Source: Nocardioides pinisoli (GTDB taxonomy: Bacteria > Actinomycetota > Actinomycetes > Propionibacteriales > Nocardioidaceae). From it: 64,000 bases of DNA. Position numbers and translations under genes: made by a program. The stretch's first letter is position 1. The number at the start of each line of letters is the position of its first letter. The DNA lies in NCBI RefSeq assembly GCF_024199985.1, contig NZ_JANARS010000004.1, positions 1 to 64,000 of the forward strand, written 5' to 3'. The notes under the pieces are model-generated. The model did no database searches. It worked only from the letters and a program-made list of their open reading frames with translations, and was not told the DNA's origin. Below, in pieces: positions 46,001 through 57,910 of the stretch.

Positions 46001-46927
46001 GTCGACCTCGCGGGTGACGTCAGCACCGTGCGCCGGGTCCAGGTCAGCGCGCACCTCACCCCGGCACCGGAGTCGGGCACCGGGCTGCCGCTCGCCCAGG
46101 AGGACCCGGACTCCGGCTCGCGCTTCACCGCCCTGCGCCAGTTCGCCCTGGAGGCGTGCACGACGGACTGCGGGTCGGCCGACGCCGAGTGGACGCGGTT
46201 CTACACCTCGCCCGCCGACGCCTTCCCTAGCACCCTGCCGCGGCCGGTCGCGCCGACGCTCACCATGCGGGGCTTCGACGTGCCCGACACCGAGGCCGCC
46301 GCCGTACGCCTGGTGACGCTGGAGAACCAGTGCACCGGCCAGGAGGCCTACGCCGGCCAGCAGACCGCCAACGACACCGTGCCCACCGACTGCAAGACGG
46401 GCTCGGACCGGGGCACGATCGTGCACGCCTCGGAGCTGCAGGTCTTCGGTGAGGACGCGACGCTGCCCGAGCAGCCCGGCACCCCCGGGACCGATGGCGG
46501 GACCGACGGCGGGACCGGCACCACGGACCCGACCACCGCCCCGACCACCGCCCCCACCACCGACCCGACGACGACCGGCACCACGCCCGCCACCACGCCC
46601 GCCACCACCACGGCCGCAGCCGTGGCGACCCGGACCCGGATGATCGTCAAGCGCGCCTACCAGACGCGCCGCAAGCCCGCCCCGGTGCTCTTCCTGACCG
46701 TGCGCTCGGCCGCGGACCGCGAGGCCGGCACGTTCGTGGTGCGGCTGGCCGGGAAGCGGTGGAAGGTCGTCGCGACCCAGGACGGCACCGCACGGGTGCG
46801 CGTGCCGAGGAAGGCGCTCCGCCCGGGTCGCACGACCGTCCGGGCCCGGTTCGTGCCCGCCGACGCGACGGCGTTCTCGCCCTCGCGGACGCGGCTGCGC
46901 TCCATCACGGTGGCGTCACGCCGCTGA
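43058..46927 (+). CDS. secreted fungalysin-type (M36) metallopeptidase
   Basis: The 1289-residue secreted protein has a signal peptide (about 1-34) and an FTP-like propeptide region (about 105-320). An inserted beta domain follows, then the M36 catalytic domain (about 480-840) with zinc site H633-E-Y-T-H637 and third ligand E661 in A-M-G-E-S-W-G-D. After it come a discoidin-like domain (about 960-1150), a Thr/Pro/Ala linker (about 1145-1190) and a basic Ig-like C-terminal domain. It should degrade extracellular protein. It interrupts the alpha-glucan genes, lying between glgP and glgE, with no evident metabolic link. Confidence 0.9.
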   Translation: MTRPRPRLGRTLLAAATLLAISTLTTIASPATAEPETVTPGPTPPDVRTLGDPVAGPGDVDTRGTATPTAAQRRAVAEMGEVTARWGSLGTPASILPADGSLGAAPGTPVEAARAWLRANAEAFGMPAAAVDDLALVSSQRFADSDARAVLFRQDVDGLAPAVGGLVTVGVADGRVAYVSSSLARTTGTLPEATLTPLQGWLKAATDLSVGVPAAQVGDITSTVDRGWTRLTVPGFAQEQQVRRRALPMADGSVRPVLEANVVNVAGGASLAFTTLVDAVTGEVLVRHNKTENHVYNDVFTGTTTATECGPKHAFDLTDDLTRSITAVASGLPVDDFVVKIFKGDSLLVAGDLATNPEVATYSSESIPAGTYAAQVCPFDAASVVAGPYTLAVSTSDSAAPTSGDVVGNPRWRWFTANPTLDSPTETPDNSIIGCWNADAGCTSPPTPLRNVAAFGPWDTVGALPTFTTVGNNANTHEAWASPLTPGGLFQAPVSPERSYTTEFEDDWNNSRCDVAQLVPGGNDIGASVGNLFAAHNRMHDYSYYLGFTEENYNLQLDNGSRGGVGGDQEVGNAQAGAITGGSPSFLGRDNANQVTLQDGTPGITNQYLFEPIAGAFYAPCTDGGLDMGIVGHEYTHAITNRMVGGPDEGLTSEQGGAMGESWGDLVAGEYQFSHGYSNGGNVWAVGAYATGNTETAIRDYSIDDNPLNFSDYGFDSTGPEVHADGEIWNGTMWEVRQALVEKYDDRFPYDDEALQLACAQATPTATPRPVDTCPGNRRWVQLMFDSYLLQQGATSMLDARDAMIAADRMRFDGSNEDVLWAAFARRGMGADASVTDADDHEPTPSFASPTGPNATITFATTGAARIYVGDYEARVTPVADTDPETGLGASAAFTPGTYEMLAVSPDRGFTRWTMTVPAGGGSRTETIGDVVNLASSAAGAAVIGATDGSLNPEALIDGTEATNWGGVTEAQVDEAHPSVAVDLAGDVSTVRRVQVSAHLTPAPESGTGLPLAQEDPDSGSRFTALRQFALEACTTDCGSADAEWTRFYTSPADAFPSTLPRPVAPTLTMRGFDVPDTEAAAVRLVTLENQCTGQEAYAGQQTANDTVPTDCKTGSDRGTIVHASELQVFGEDATLPEQPGTPGTDGGTDGGTGTTDPTTAPTTAPTTDPTTTGTTPATTPATTTAAAVATRTRMIVKRAYQTRRKPAPVLFLTVRSAADREAGTFVVRLAGKRWKVVATQDGTARVRVPRKALRPGRTTVRARFVPADATAFSPSRTRLRSITVASRR

Positions 46928-47031
46928 CCGAGCGAGGTCCTCACCTGTCCGACCGCGGCCGGGGCGTCCCAAGGGGTGGCCTCGACCGCGGTCGGCTTGC
47001 GTGCGGGGTCCGGGTTCGAAAGTGTGGGGCC

Positions 47032-49026
47032 ATGGTTGGACGGATACCCGTGATGGATGTCTCTCCCGTGGTCGACCTGGGTCGACAGTCGGCCAAGGCC
47101 ACCGTAGGCGAGCCGATGCCCGTGCGCGCCTCGGTGTTCCGCGAGGGCCACGACCAGCTCGCGGCGGAGGTGGTGGCCACCGACCCGCAGGGCAGCAAGC
47201 GCGAACCGGTGCGGATGCGCCCGGACGGCGACACCCCCAACCGCTACGTCGCCCACGTCACGCCCGACGTCGAGGGTGAGTGGACCTTCGAGATCCACTC
47301 GTGGTCCGACCCGATCGCCACCTGGCAGCACGACGGAGGCATCAAGATCCCCGCCGGCGTCGACGTCGAGCTGATGTTCACCGAGGCCCGCCTGCTGCTC
47401 GAGCGCGTGGCCGCCGGCACCGGCAAGGACGCCCTCGACAAGCCGTCGGCCGCCATCGTCGCCGGCGCGCTCGCGGCCGCGACCGACACCGGCCGCCCGG
47501 TCGGCGCGCGCCTCGCCGCCCTGCAGGACCCCGAGCTCGACCGGGTGCTGCTCGCACACCCGCTGCGCGAGCTGCTCACCGTCACCGGGCCGTTCAGGTT
47601 CCGCGCCGACCGCACCCGCGCGCTCTTCGGCAGCTGGTACGAGTTCTTCCCGCGCTCGGAGGGTGCGACGCGCGACCCGAAGACCGGCAAGGTCACCAGC
47701 GGCACCTTCCTGACCGCGACGAAGCGCCTCGACCGGGTCGCGGAGATGGGCTTCGACGTCCTCTACCTGCCGCCGATCCACCCCATCGGCGAGGTCAACC
47801 GCAAGGGCCCCAACAACACGCTGACCCCCGGCCCCGACGACACCGGCTCGCCGTGGGCGATCGGCAGCAAGGACGGCGGCCACGACGCCATCCACCCCGA
47901 CCTCGGGACCTTCGAGGACTTCGACGCCTTCGTGGGCCGCGCGCGCGAGCTCGGCATCGAGGTCGCCCTCGACCTGGCGCTCCAGGCGGCGCCCGACCAC
48001 CCGTGGGTCACCACGCACCCGCAGTTCTTCACCACCCGCGCGGACGGGACGATCGCCTACGCAGAGAACCCGCCGAAGAAGTACCAGGACATCTACCCGA
48101 TCAACTTCGACAACGACCCGGCCGGCATCTGCCGCGAGGTGCTGCGGATCGTCAAGCTGTGGATGTCCCACGGGGTGCGGATCTTCCGCGTCGACAACCC
48201 CCACACCAAGCCGCTCGCCTTCTGGGAGTGGCTCCTCGCGGAGGTACGTCGTACGGACCCCGACGTGCTCTTCCTGTCGGAGGCCTTCACCAAGCCGGCG
48301 ATGATGCACGGCCTCGGCGCGGTGGGCTACCACCAGAGCTACACATACTTCACCTGGCGCACCGGCAAGCGCGAGATCGAGGACTACCTCGTCGAGGTCT
48401 CGCACGAGTCCGACCACCTGATGCGGCCCAACTTCTTCGTCAACACCCCGGACATCCTCCACGCCTACCTGCAGTACGGCGGTCCCGCGGCGTTCAAGGT
48501 GCGCGCGGCCCTGGCCGCCACCGGGTCGCCCAGCTGGGGCGTCTACGCCGGCTACGAGCTGTTCGAGCACGTCGCGGTCAAGCCGGGCTCGGAGGAGTAC
48601 CTCGACTCCGAGAAGTACCAGATCCGCATCCGCGACTGGGAGCAGCGCGACGCCGAGGGCACCACCCTCGCGCCCTACCTGACCCGGCTCAACGAGATCC
48701 GCCGCCAGCACCCGGCCCTCCAGCTGCTGCGCAACGTGACCATCCACTCCAGCGACGACGACCACGTGCTGGTGTTCTCGAAGAGGCACGACCTCCCCGA
48801 CGGGCAGAGCGACATCGTGATCTCCGTGATCAACCTCGACCCGCACGGCACGCGCGAGACGATGGTCCACCTCGACATGCCGGCGCTGGGCATGGAGTGG
48901 CACGACTCGTTCGTGGCCCACGACGAGATCACCGGTGAGGACTGGAGCTGGACCGCGCACAACTACGTCCGGCTCGACCCCGGCTACGAACCTGCCCACG
49001 TGATCACCGTCAGGAGGACCCGTTGA
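47032..49026 (+). CDS. glgE: alpha-1,4-glucan:maltose-1-phosphate maltosyltransferase GlgE
   Basis: GlgE lengthens linear alpha-1,4-glucan with maltosyl units from maltose-1-phosphate. The 664-residue GH13_3 enzyme has an N-terminal beta domain with the helical dimer insert (about 1-190). G-V-R-I-F-R-V-D388-N-P-H-T-K-P carries the nucleophile and F-L-S-E417-A-F-T-K-P the acid/base. Y-P-I-N-F-D-N-D and W-E-W-L are further GlgE marks. AAGTGT ends 6 nt before the ATG, a weak leaderless-type -10. It is the first gene of the overlapping set glgE-treS-mak-glgB. Confidence 0.97.
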   Translation: MVGRIPVMDVSPVVDLGRQSAKATVGEPMPVRASVFREGHDQLAAEVVATDPQGSKREPVRMRPDGDTPNRYVAHVTPDVEGEWTFEIHSWSDPIATWQHDGGIKIPAGVDVELMFTEARLLLERVAAGTGKDALDKPSAAIVAGALAAATDTGRPVGARLAALQDPELDRVLLAHPLRELLTVTGPFRFRADRTRALFGSWYEFFPRSEGATRDPKTGKVTSGTFLTATKRLDRVAEMGFDVLYLPPIHPIGEVNRKGPNNTLTPGPDDTGSPWAIGSKDGGHDAIHPDLGTFEDFDAFVGRARELGIEVALDLALQAAPDHPWVTTHPQFFTTRADGTIAYAENPPKKYQDIYPINFDNDPAGICREVLRIVKLWMSHGVRIFRVDNPHTKPLAFWEWLLAEVRRTDPDVLFLSEAFTKPAMMHGLGAVGYHQSYTYFTWRTGKREIEDYLVEVSHESDHLMRPNFFVNTPDILHAYLQYGGPAAFKVRAALAATGSPSWGVYAGYELFEHVAVKPGSEEYLDSEKYQIRIRDWEQRDAEGTTLAPYLTRLNEIRRQHPALQLLRNVTIHSSDDDHVLVFSKRHDLPDGQSDIVISVINLDPHGTRETMVHLDMPALGMEWHDSFVAHDEITGEDWSWTAHNYVRLDPGYEPAHVITVRRTR

Positions 49027-50777
49027 CCGAGCACCCCACCTCGGCACAGATGCCGACGGACGCGACCCGGGCGACCGCCGTGCTCAACGCCGAACCCGAG
49101 TGGTTCCGCACGGCGGTCTTCTACGAGGTGCTGGTGCGGTCCTTCCGGGACTCCAACGGTGACGGGACCGGCGACTTCAAGGGCCTGATCGAGAAGCTCG
49201 ACTACCTCGAGTGGCTGGGCGTGGACTGCCTGTGGGTCCCGCCGTTCTTCACCTCGCCGCTGCGCGACGGCGGCTACGACGTCGCCGACTACAACAACAT
49301 CCTCCCCGAGTGCGGCACGGTCGAGGACTTCCACGAGTTCATCGACGCCTGCCACCAGCGCGGCATCCGGGTGATCATCGACTTCGTCATGAACCACACG
49401 AGTGACGCCCACCCGTGGTTCCAGGCGAGCCGCAGCGATCCGGACGGCCCCTACGGCGACTTCTACGTGTGGTCCGACACCGACGAGCTCTACCAGGACG
49501 CCCGCGTCATCTTCGTCGACACCGAGCCGTCCAACTGGACGTGGGACCCGGTGCGCCAGCAGTACTTCTGGCACCGGTTCTTCCACCACCAGCCCGACCT
49601 CAACTTCGACAACCCCAAGGTCCACGACGCGATGCTGGACGCGATGGCGTTCTGGCTCGACATGGGCCTCGACGGCTTCCGCCTCGACGCGGTGCCCTAC
49701 CTCTACGAGCGCCCCGGCACCAACGGCGAGAACCTCCCGGAGACGCACGACTTCCTCAAGAAGTGCCGACGCTTCGTCGACGAGAACTACCCCGGGCGCG
49801 TGCTGCTCTGCGAGGCCAACCAGTGGCCGGCCGACGTCGTGGAGTACTTCGGCCCCGAGCAGACCGAGGACGGCCGGTGGATCGGCACCGAGTGCCACAT
49901 GGCATTCCACTTCCCCGTGATGCCGCGCATCTTCATGGCCGTGCGCCGGGAGTCGCGCTTCCCGATCTCGGAGATCCTCGAGCAGACACCGGCCATCCCC
50001 GACGGCTGCCAGTGGGGCATCTTCCTGCGTAACCACGACGAGCTCACCCTCGAGATGGTGACCGACGAGGACCGCGACTACATGTGGTCGGAGTACGCCC
50101 ACGACCCGCGGATGAAGGCCAACATCGGCATCCGCCGCCGCCTCGCGCCGCTGCTCGACAACGACGTCAACCGCATGGAGCTGTTCACCGCGCTGCTGCT
50201 GTCGCTGCCCGGCTCCCCCGTCCTCTACTACGGCGACGAGATCGGGATGGGCGACAACATCTGGCTCGGTGACCGCGACGGCGTGCGTACGCCGATGCAG
50301 TGGACGCCCGACCGCAACGCGGGCTTCTCCGCCGCCACGCCCGGCAAGCTCCACCTGCCGGCGATCCAGGACCCCGTCTACGGCTACCAGTCGGTCAACG
50401 TCGAGGCGCAGCTGGAGAACACCTCCTCGCTGCTGCACTGGACACGGCGGCTGGTGCACGCACGGCGCCGCCACCCGGCCTTCGGGCTCGGCGACTTCGT
50501 GGACCTCGGCGGCTCCAACCCGAGCGTCCTGTCCTACATCCGCGAGCACCGCGGACCCGAGGATCGCGACGTGATCCTGTGCGTCAACAACCTGTCCCGC
50601 TTCCCCCAGCCCGTCGAGCTCGACCTGCGGCAGTGGGAGGGCATGGTCCCCATCGAGCTGCTGGGCGGCGTGCCGTTCCCGGCCGTCGGCGAGCTGCCCT
50701 ACCTGCTGACCCTGGGCGGCTACGGCTTCCTGTGGCTGCGGTTGACGGATCCGAGCACCACGGGGGTGGAGCCATGA
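49023..50777 (+). CDS. treS: trehalose synthase (maltose alpha-D-glucosyltransferase)
   Basis: TreS interconverts trehalose and maltose and so feeds the maltokinase step. The 584-residue GH13_16 enzyme has [13 protein letters not shown]222-A-V-P-Y-L-Y with the nucleophile, L-L-C-E264-A-N-Q with the acid, and R-N-H-D-E-L. It starts with TTG inside the glgE stop (TTGA), with AGGAGG 5 nt upstream. It is a separate protein, not fused to maltokinase as in some actinobacteria. Confidence 0.97.
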   Translation: MTEHPTSAQMPTDATRATAVLNAEPEWFRTAVFYEVLVRSFRDSNGDGTGDFKGLIEKLDYLEWLGVDCLWVPPFFTSPLRDGGYDVADYNNILPECGTVEDFHEFIDACHQRGIRVIIDFVMNHTSDAHPWFQASRSDPDGPYGDFYVWSDTDELYQDARVIFVDTEPSNWTWDPVRQQYFWHRFFHHQPDLNFDNPKVHDAMLDAMAFWLDMGLDGFRLDAVPYLYERPGTNGENLPETHDFLKKCRRFVDENYPGRVLLCEANQWPADVVEYFGPEQTEDGRWIGTECHMAFHFPVMPRIFMAVRRESRFPISEILEQTPAIPDGCQWGIFLRNHDELTLEMVTDEDRDYMWSEYAHDPRMKANIGIRRRLAPLLDNDVNRMELFTALLLSLPGSPVLYYGDEIGMGDNIWLGDRDGVRTPMQWTPDRNAGFSAATPGKLHLPAIQDPVYGYQSVNVEAQLENTSSLLHWTRRLVHARRRHPAFGLGDFVDLGGSNPSVLSYIREHRGPEDRDVILCVNNLSRFPQPVELDLRQWEGMVPIELLGGVPFPAVGELPYLLTLGGYGFLWLRLTDPSTTGVEP

Positions 50778-52173
50778 GCAGGATCGAGATCACGAGCTGG
50801 ATCGACGAGGCGCGCTGGTTCGGCGGCAAGGGACGTGACTGGGAGCTCCGTGACCTGCGCCGCGTCGGTCGGCTGCCGGACGCGCCCGAGGGCCTGCACG
50901 TCACGATCGAGCTCGCCGAGATCTCGTACGGCGACGGGTCGAGCGACCTCTACCAGCTGCCGCTCGCCTTCTACACCGAGCCGCAGGAGCGCATCGCCCA
51001 CGCCCTCATCGGGGAGTGGGAGGACGAGGAGCTCGGCCACGCCTTCGTCTACGACGCGCTGCACGACCGGCAGGCGATGGCCCTGTGGCTGGCGGCGTTC
51101 GCCCGCCACGGCGTCGATCCCGCGCCGCCCTCCGACGTGCGCGGCGACCTGATGTTCCACCGGCTGCCGGGGCACGACCTCGACATCAAGGCGCACTCGA
51201 CGCTCTTCTCCGGCGAGCAGTCCAACTCGTCGGTGGCCTTCGGCGAGGACGCGCTGATGAAGGTCTTCCGCAAGGTGACCCCGGGGGTCAATCCCGACAT
51301 CGCGATCCACCAGGTCCTCACCGAGGCCGGGTCCACCCACGTCGCCGCGCTCTACGGCTGGCTCGACCTGATCGACGAGGCCACCAACACCACCATCCAG
51401 CTGGCGATGCTGCAGCAGTTCCTCCGCACCGCGAGCGACGGCTGGGACCTGGCCCTGGCCAGCGTGCGCAACCTGTTCGCCGAGGCCGACCTCCACGCCG
51501 ACGAGGTCGGCGGCGACTTCGCCGGCGAGGCCGCGCGACTCGGGGTGGCGCTCGCCGAGGTGCACGCCGACCTGGCCGAGCACTTCCCCGTGGAGCGTCG
51601 CGAGGCCGACGCGCTGGGCGGGCTGGCCGGCGAGATGGAGGGTCGGCTCGTCGCCGCGCTGGACGTCGTACCGGACCTGGCGCCGCACGAGGAGCGGCTG
51701 CGCGAGACGTTCGCCCGGCTGCGCGAGCTCGACGGCGTCGACGTGCAGCAGGTCCACGGCGACCTCCACCTGGGCCAGACCCTGCGCACCGTCAAGGGCT
51801 GGAAGATCGTCGACTTCGAGGGGGAGCCGGCCAAGCCGCTCGCCGAGCGGCTCCGGCCGGACTCGGTCTGGCGCGACGTGGCGGGCATGGTCCGCTCGTT
51901 CGACTACGCCCCCCGCGTGGTGGCCATGACCGGCGGCGCCGACGTCGGGGGCGAGGCCGAGCAACGGGCCTACCGGGCCTCCGAGTGGGCCGCCCGCAAC
52001 CGCGCCGCCTTCGTCGACGCGTACACCCGCGAGCGGGGCGAGGAGCTCGACGGCGCCAACAGCGCCCTGCTCGAGGCCTACCTCGCGGACAAGGTCGTCT
52101 ACGAGGCGGTCTACGAAGCCCGCAACCGCCCGGGATGGCTCTCCATCCCTCTCGCCGCGCTGGAGGAGACCTC

Positions 52174-52177
<4 letters not shown>
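50774..52177 (+). CDS. mak: maltokinase
   Basis: Maltokinase (Pep2) phosphorylates maltose to maltose-1-phosphate, the GlgE substrate. The 467-residue protein has the N-terminal cap [13 protein letters not shown] near 9-21. Its kinase core has [19 protein letters not shown]328-G-D330-L-H-L-G-Q and I-V-D-F-E-G-E-P. It overlaps treS by ATGA and glgB by ATGA, so all four genes are translationally coupled. Confidence 0.96.
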
Positions 52178-54120
<1,943 letters not shown>

Positions 54121-54144
54121 CGACGACCCGGAACCGGAGCCCGG

Positions 54145-55014
54145 TCAGGTGAGGTTGATCATCCTCAGCATCCCCATGAGGGCGTGCGGCATGCCGCCCA
54201 TGTCGGGGTCGGGGAAGAAGCACATCACGACGTACTGACCGGGCGGCAGGTCGTAGTCGACGGTCATGCTCCGCCCGGGGCTGAGCGTCCCGGTCTCCAG
54301 GCCGGCCGGGAGCCCCCACGGCGGCGGGGCTTCCTCGCCACTCTGGAGGTAGGTCAGCACCTGGTCGGTGGTCGTGCCCGGCTGCACCTGCTGCATGGCC
54401 ACGAAGTGCGGCTGGTCGGCCTTGTTCTTGAACTCGAAGCGACCCTTCGCGGGCAGCTGCGAGGCTCCTCCCCACGACGGGCCGTTCTTCCCGATGATCG
54501 AGCCGTCGGTGCGGGGGGCCTTGGTGGAGCCCTTGGGGCCCTGCACGACGAGCGTCTTGCCGGTGGTCAGACCGCGTTCACCGAGCGAGATCGGCGTGTA
54601 GGCACCAGGCTTCGGGAAGACGATGGTGCCGCTGCCCCCGCCGGCCAGTCCGCCGATGATCGTCGTGTTCTTGAGGGCGTGCCTGAGGGCCTTCACGTCG
54701 TTCTTCGCGCCGAACTTGTTGACGTCCTTGGCGAAGTCCGCGACGTCGTAGCCCGCCTTGAACATCGCGAACTCGACGGGCCCCCTGCCCTTCACGGTGA
54801 GCTTCACCCGTCCGGCGTGCAGGCCCTCCCCACCCTTCAGCCTGATCGTCCTCTTCGTCAGCAGCGCGGTGAGGTGGGGCATGGCCGCTCGCGCGCTCGC
54901 TGTCGCGGGGCTGGCGGCGCCGGCAGTCGTGGGTGCAAGGAGGACGGGCGAGCTCGCGAGCGCTGTCGCGCACACCACCGCCACCGCCCTGCGCATTCCG
55001 ATGGGCACGTGCAT
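54145..55014 (-). CDS. secreted cupredoxin-like protein
   Basis: The 289-residue protein has a signal peptide (about 1-33). The C-terminal domain (about 190-289) carries the type-1 copper ligand set H203 (Q-P-H-F-V-A-M), C265, H277 and M282 (C-x11-H-x4-M, in F-P-D-P-D-M-G-G-M-P-H). The middle region (about 60-180) is Gly/Lys-rich with a C-x-less beta pattern, possibly a second degenerate cupredoxin unit. It probably carries electrons or copper outside the membrane. It is divergent from the multicopper oxidase gene, with 169 bp between starts, and may be its partner. Confidence 0.75.
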   Translation of the reverse strand: MHVPIGMRRAVAVVCATALASSPVLLAPTTAGAASPATASARAAMPHLTALLTKRTIRLKGGEGLHAGRVKLTVKGRGPVEFAMFKAGYDVADFAKDVNKFGAKNDVKALRHALKNTTIIGGLAGGGSGTIVFPKPGAYTPISLGERGLTTGKTLVVQGPKGSTKAPRTDGSIIGKNGPSWGGASQLPAKGRFEFKNKADQPHFVAMQQVQPGTTTDQVLTYLQSGEEAPPPWGLPAGLETGTLSPGRSMTVDYDLPPGQYVVMCFFPDPDMGGMPHALMGMLRMINLT

Positions 55015-55183
55015 GATGGTCCAACCCTTCTCGAGAGGTGCGGTGCCGCCCGTCGGCACCGCCTTCCAGTAGTGCCACGGACCGGCGGGCCCGTCATCAC
55101 CGATTTGCATGACATCCGCACGAGGTCCAGACCACCGCGGTAAGGAGGTGCCGGCGCCTCCCCCCTGCTGCACACTCGGGACG

Positions 55184-57031
55184 ATGACGGGGATCCTGCG
55201 CGGCAGGCCGGCGGCCTGGCTGGTCGGTATCGTGGCGTGCACGCTCGCGCTCGTGGCTCTCGACGCCGGGGGCGGGACGGAGGGTCGTACGGCCTCCGCC
55301 GAGCCGGTCCGCAACGCCACGATCGTCGTGGAGGAGGGCGGCACCCGCACCGGCTTCGCCACCCCCGAGGTGACCGTCGGTGGCGGAGGCACCGTCACCG
55401 TGGTCAACCTCGACTCGATGGACCACACGGTCACGTCGGTCGCCCGCGCCGCCGACGGGACCCCGGTGTTCGACGTACGCGTACCGGCGGGCACGTCCGC
55501 GACGGTCCCGGGGGTCGAAGGGCTGTCGGCCGGCGCCTGGGCGTTCTTCTGCAAGTTCCACCCCAACATGCGCGGCGTGATCACCGTCGAGGGCGTCGCC
55601 GGCGGGGTCGAGCCGGTGACCACCCGCTTCGAGCAACCGCTGGTCGTCCCGTCGACGCGCCGGGGCGCCGACATCAGACTGGTCATGCGTCGCGCGAAGG
55701 TGCGCACCCTCCCCCACGGACCGCGCACCTCGATGTGGACCTACGACGGCAGCTATCCCGGCCCCACCATCCGGCGACGCGGCGGGCGTGGCACCGAGGT
55801 CACCGTCGTCAACCGGCTCCCCCGTGGCGCCGGGTCGATGTCGACGCACCTGCACGGTGACCACCATGCGTCCGCGGACGACGGGCAGCCGACCACCCAG
55901 CTGATCCGGCGCGGCGACGAGCGGACCTACGACTACCCGCTGATGGTCGACGGGCGCCCGGAGCCCGGCTCGTTCTTCTGGTACCACGACCACCGGATGG
56001 ACCGCACCGCCCGCAACAACTGGCGCGGCCTGCAGGGCATGTTCATCGTCACCGATCCACCCACCCCCGGGCTGCGGCTGCCGCAGGGGCGTCGCGACGT
56101 TCCGCTGATGGTCTCGGAGCGCTCGTTCACCGCCGGCAACCAGCTGACGGACCCGTTCGCCGACGGTCCCGAGATGTCCGGCCACCACGGCGACATGTCG
56201 TGGACGGGCCCCGACGCCCCACCGGACGACGCGACGATCGGCGACAAGGTCCTGGTCAACGGCCGCTACGCGCCCTACCTCGACGTGTCGGCGACGCGCT
56301 ACCGCCTGCGCCTGCTCAACTCGTCGCCGTTCTCCAGCTACAACTTCACGCTCTCCGACGGCAGGCCGTTCCTCCAGATCGGGACCGGCAGCGGCCTGCT
56401 GCCGCGGGCGGTCGTCCGGTCGAGCGTGCTGCTCGGTCCCGCCCAGCGCGCCGACGTGGTCGTGGACTTCAGCGGAGCGACCGGGCAGCGCGTCGTGCTC
56501 GGGTCGGTGCCCGCGTCGAGCGGCGAGACCGGTGACGACGCGCGCGAGAGCGCCGTGATGGAGTTCCGTGTCGGCGCGCCGGCCGCGGACGCCTCCCGGC
56601 TGCCGTCGCGGCTCCCGTCCCCGCGGCTGGTGTCACCGGTGCCATCGAAGGTCACGCAGACCTGGACGTTCGGGCTCGAGGAGTCCGCGCACCACGGCAG
56701 CGCCTGGACCATCAACGGTCGCGCCTTCGACCCCGGCCGGGTCGACCACCGTGCCCGGCTCGACACGGTGGAGCGGTGGCGCTTCCGCAACACCAGCGAC
56801 GTCACCCACTACGTCCACATCCACGCCGAGCAGTGGCGCACGCTGCTGCGTGACGGCCGACGCCCACCCCCGTGGGAGCGGGGCCTGGAGGACACCTGGC
56901 GTCTCGAGCCCGGCGAGGAGGTCGAGGTCGCCGCGCGCTTCACCGACTACACCGGTCCCTTCATGATCCACTGCCACATGCTCGACCACGAGGACCACGG
57001 CATGATGGCGCGCTTCGACGTCGCCCCCTGA
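55184..57031 (+). CDS. multicopper oxidase with N-terminal cupredoxin domain
   Basis: The 615-residue secreted protein has an N-terminal signal or anchor (about 10-40). A plastocyanin-like domain (42-137) has its own type-1 site H81, C123, H126, M129 (F-F-C-K-F-H-P-N-M). The laccase/CueO-like oxidase that follows has H-L-H-G-D-H near 222, W-Y-H-D-H near 265, H-Y-V-H-I-H near 545 and H596-C597-H598-M-L-D-H602-E-D-H-G-M607. All type 1, 2 and 3 copper ligands seem present. It likely oxidises Cu(I), metals or phenols extracellularly with O2. CACACT ends 7 nt before the ATG. Confidence 0.92.
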   Translation: MTGILRGRPAAWLVGIVACTLALVALDAGGGTEGRTASAEPVRNATIVVEEGGTRTGFATPEVTVGGGGTVTVVNLDSMDHTVTSVARAADGTPVFDVRVPAGTSATVPGVEGLSAGAWAFFCKFHPNMRGVITVEGVAGGVEPVTTRFEQPLVVPSTRRGADIRLVMRRAKVRTLPHGPRTSMWTYDGSYPGPTIRRRGGRGTEVTVVNRLPRGAGSMSTHLHGDHHASADDGQPTTQLIRRGDERTYDYPLMVDGRPEPGSFFWYHDHRMDRTARNNWRGLQGMFIVTDPPTPGLRLPQGRRDVPLMVSERSFTAGNQLTDPFADGPEMSGHHGDMSWTGPDAPPDDATIGDKVLVNGRYAPYLDVSATRYRLRLLNSSPFSSYNFTLSDGRPFLQIGTGSGLLPRAVVRSSVLLGPAQRADVVVDFSGATGQRVVLGSVPASSGETGDDARESAVMEFRVGAPAADASRLPSRLPSPRLVSPVPSKVTQTWTFGLEESAHHGSAWTINGRAFDPGRVDHRARLDTVERWRFRNTSDVTHYVHIHAEQWRTLLRDGRRPPPWERGLEDTWRLEPGEEVEVAARFTDYTGPFMIHCHMLDHEDHGMMARFDVAP

Positions 57032-57043
57032 CCCGATCCGACC

Positions 57044-57068
57044 CGGGCCGGTTCCCGCCGCCGGCCCG
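57044..57068. terminator. GC hairpin after the multicopper oxidase gene
   Basis: CGGGCCGG (57044-57051) pairs with CCGGCCCG (57061-57068) around a 9-nt loop, 13 nt after the stop. There is no T-tract. Confidence 0.5.
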
Positions 57069-57243
57069 AGCTCGTGGTGACACACCGCGTGCTGGCACCC
57101 AGCGCAGAGACCCAGCCGATCCGACACGCCTCGTGGCACAACAGACCCCACGCCGTGCGGGGAGTCCGACCGGCCCGGGTCACAACCCCCCGATCTGTGG
57201 AGGACGGGTCGCGGACAGAGCGTGCCGTTGCTCCAATGGGCCC

Positions 57244-57901
57244 ATGCCCAAGATCGTCGACTACGTCGGACGCTTCGCCTTCTTCGAGCTGGCGAGCTTC
57301 ACTCTCGTCCGCGACCACGGTGTGGAGCGGCTCAGCCGACACGCGCTCGCCAAGGTGCTGGCCACCTCCGTCAGCACCATCCGGCGGGTGCTCAGCCCGG
57401 AGGCCGACCTGCGGAGCCTCGCCCTCAACGAGGTCGCCTGTCGGCGCCGCCGCCGACTCGCGCCACCGACCGGCGCGACGGGACCGGAGGCCGGCGCGCG
57501 CCTGCTGCTGCCACTGATCCCGTCGGAGCCCGAGCAGGTCGCCGAAGAGCGGACCCCTCCACCACCGCTTCGCTGTCGCCAACCACGGCTACGTCCCGTC
57601 CGACGTGCTCCACGCCGACATCGAGCGACCGCGACCGGCCACCACGGCGGACGGCGAGCCGGACGTCGTGGTCGCCGCGCGCCGGGTGCACGAGGAGGAC
57701 CTCGCCGCCACGGTCGAGACCATCGTCCGCATCGCAGCGCCCGGGCTCGAGACGCCGGCGGCCGTCCACCACGCTCAGGTGCTGCACGCCGTGGTGGACG
57801 GCCTGGGCGTCGCGGTGAGCCTGGGGCGGCTGCGCCCGGACGAGGCGGCGGACGTCGCGCGTGCACACGTGTCGATGCTCGCGCTGCCAGTCCCTCGCTA
57901 G
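57244..57901 (+). pseudogene. TetR-like regulator gene disrupted by a frameshift
   Basis: The first part (57244 to about 57550) reads M-P-K-I-V-D-Y-V-G-R-F-A-F with a TetR-type HTH (L-S-R-H-A-L-A-K-V-L-A-T-S-V-S-T-I-R-R-V-L) and runs to L-I-P-S-E-P-E-Q-V-A-E-E-R. The frame then turns into Pro/Arg-rich shadow sequence. The continuing coding frame is one base ahead: H-H-R-F-A-V-A-N-H-G-Y to V-V-D-G-L-G-V-A-V and the TAG at 57899-57901. Removing one C from the CCCC at 57554-57557 joins both parts (E-R-T-L-H-H-R-F-A-V-A) into about 218 residues, a normal TetR length. Either a real mutation or a sequencing error. Confidence 0.72.
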
Positions 57902-57910
57902 GGTGAGGAG

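Noticed and set aside
40370..46426. A 2018-codon open frame on the minus strand running through glgP and beyond.
   Set aside because: The part right of 42952 is antisense to the M36 protease gene and reads as Val/Gly/Arg shadow sequence. Only the glgP part has family motifs, and a leaderless -10 marks its start.
46500..46620. Repetitive ACC/CCC DNA near the M36 protease 3' end as a separate repeat element.
   Set aside because: It simply encodes the Thr/Pro-rich linker of the protease and stays in frame.
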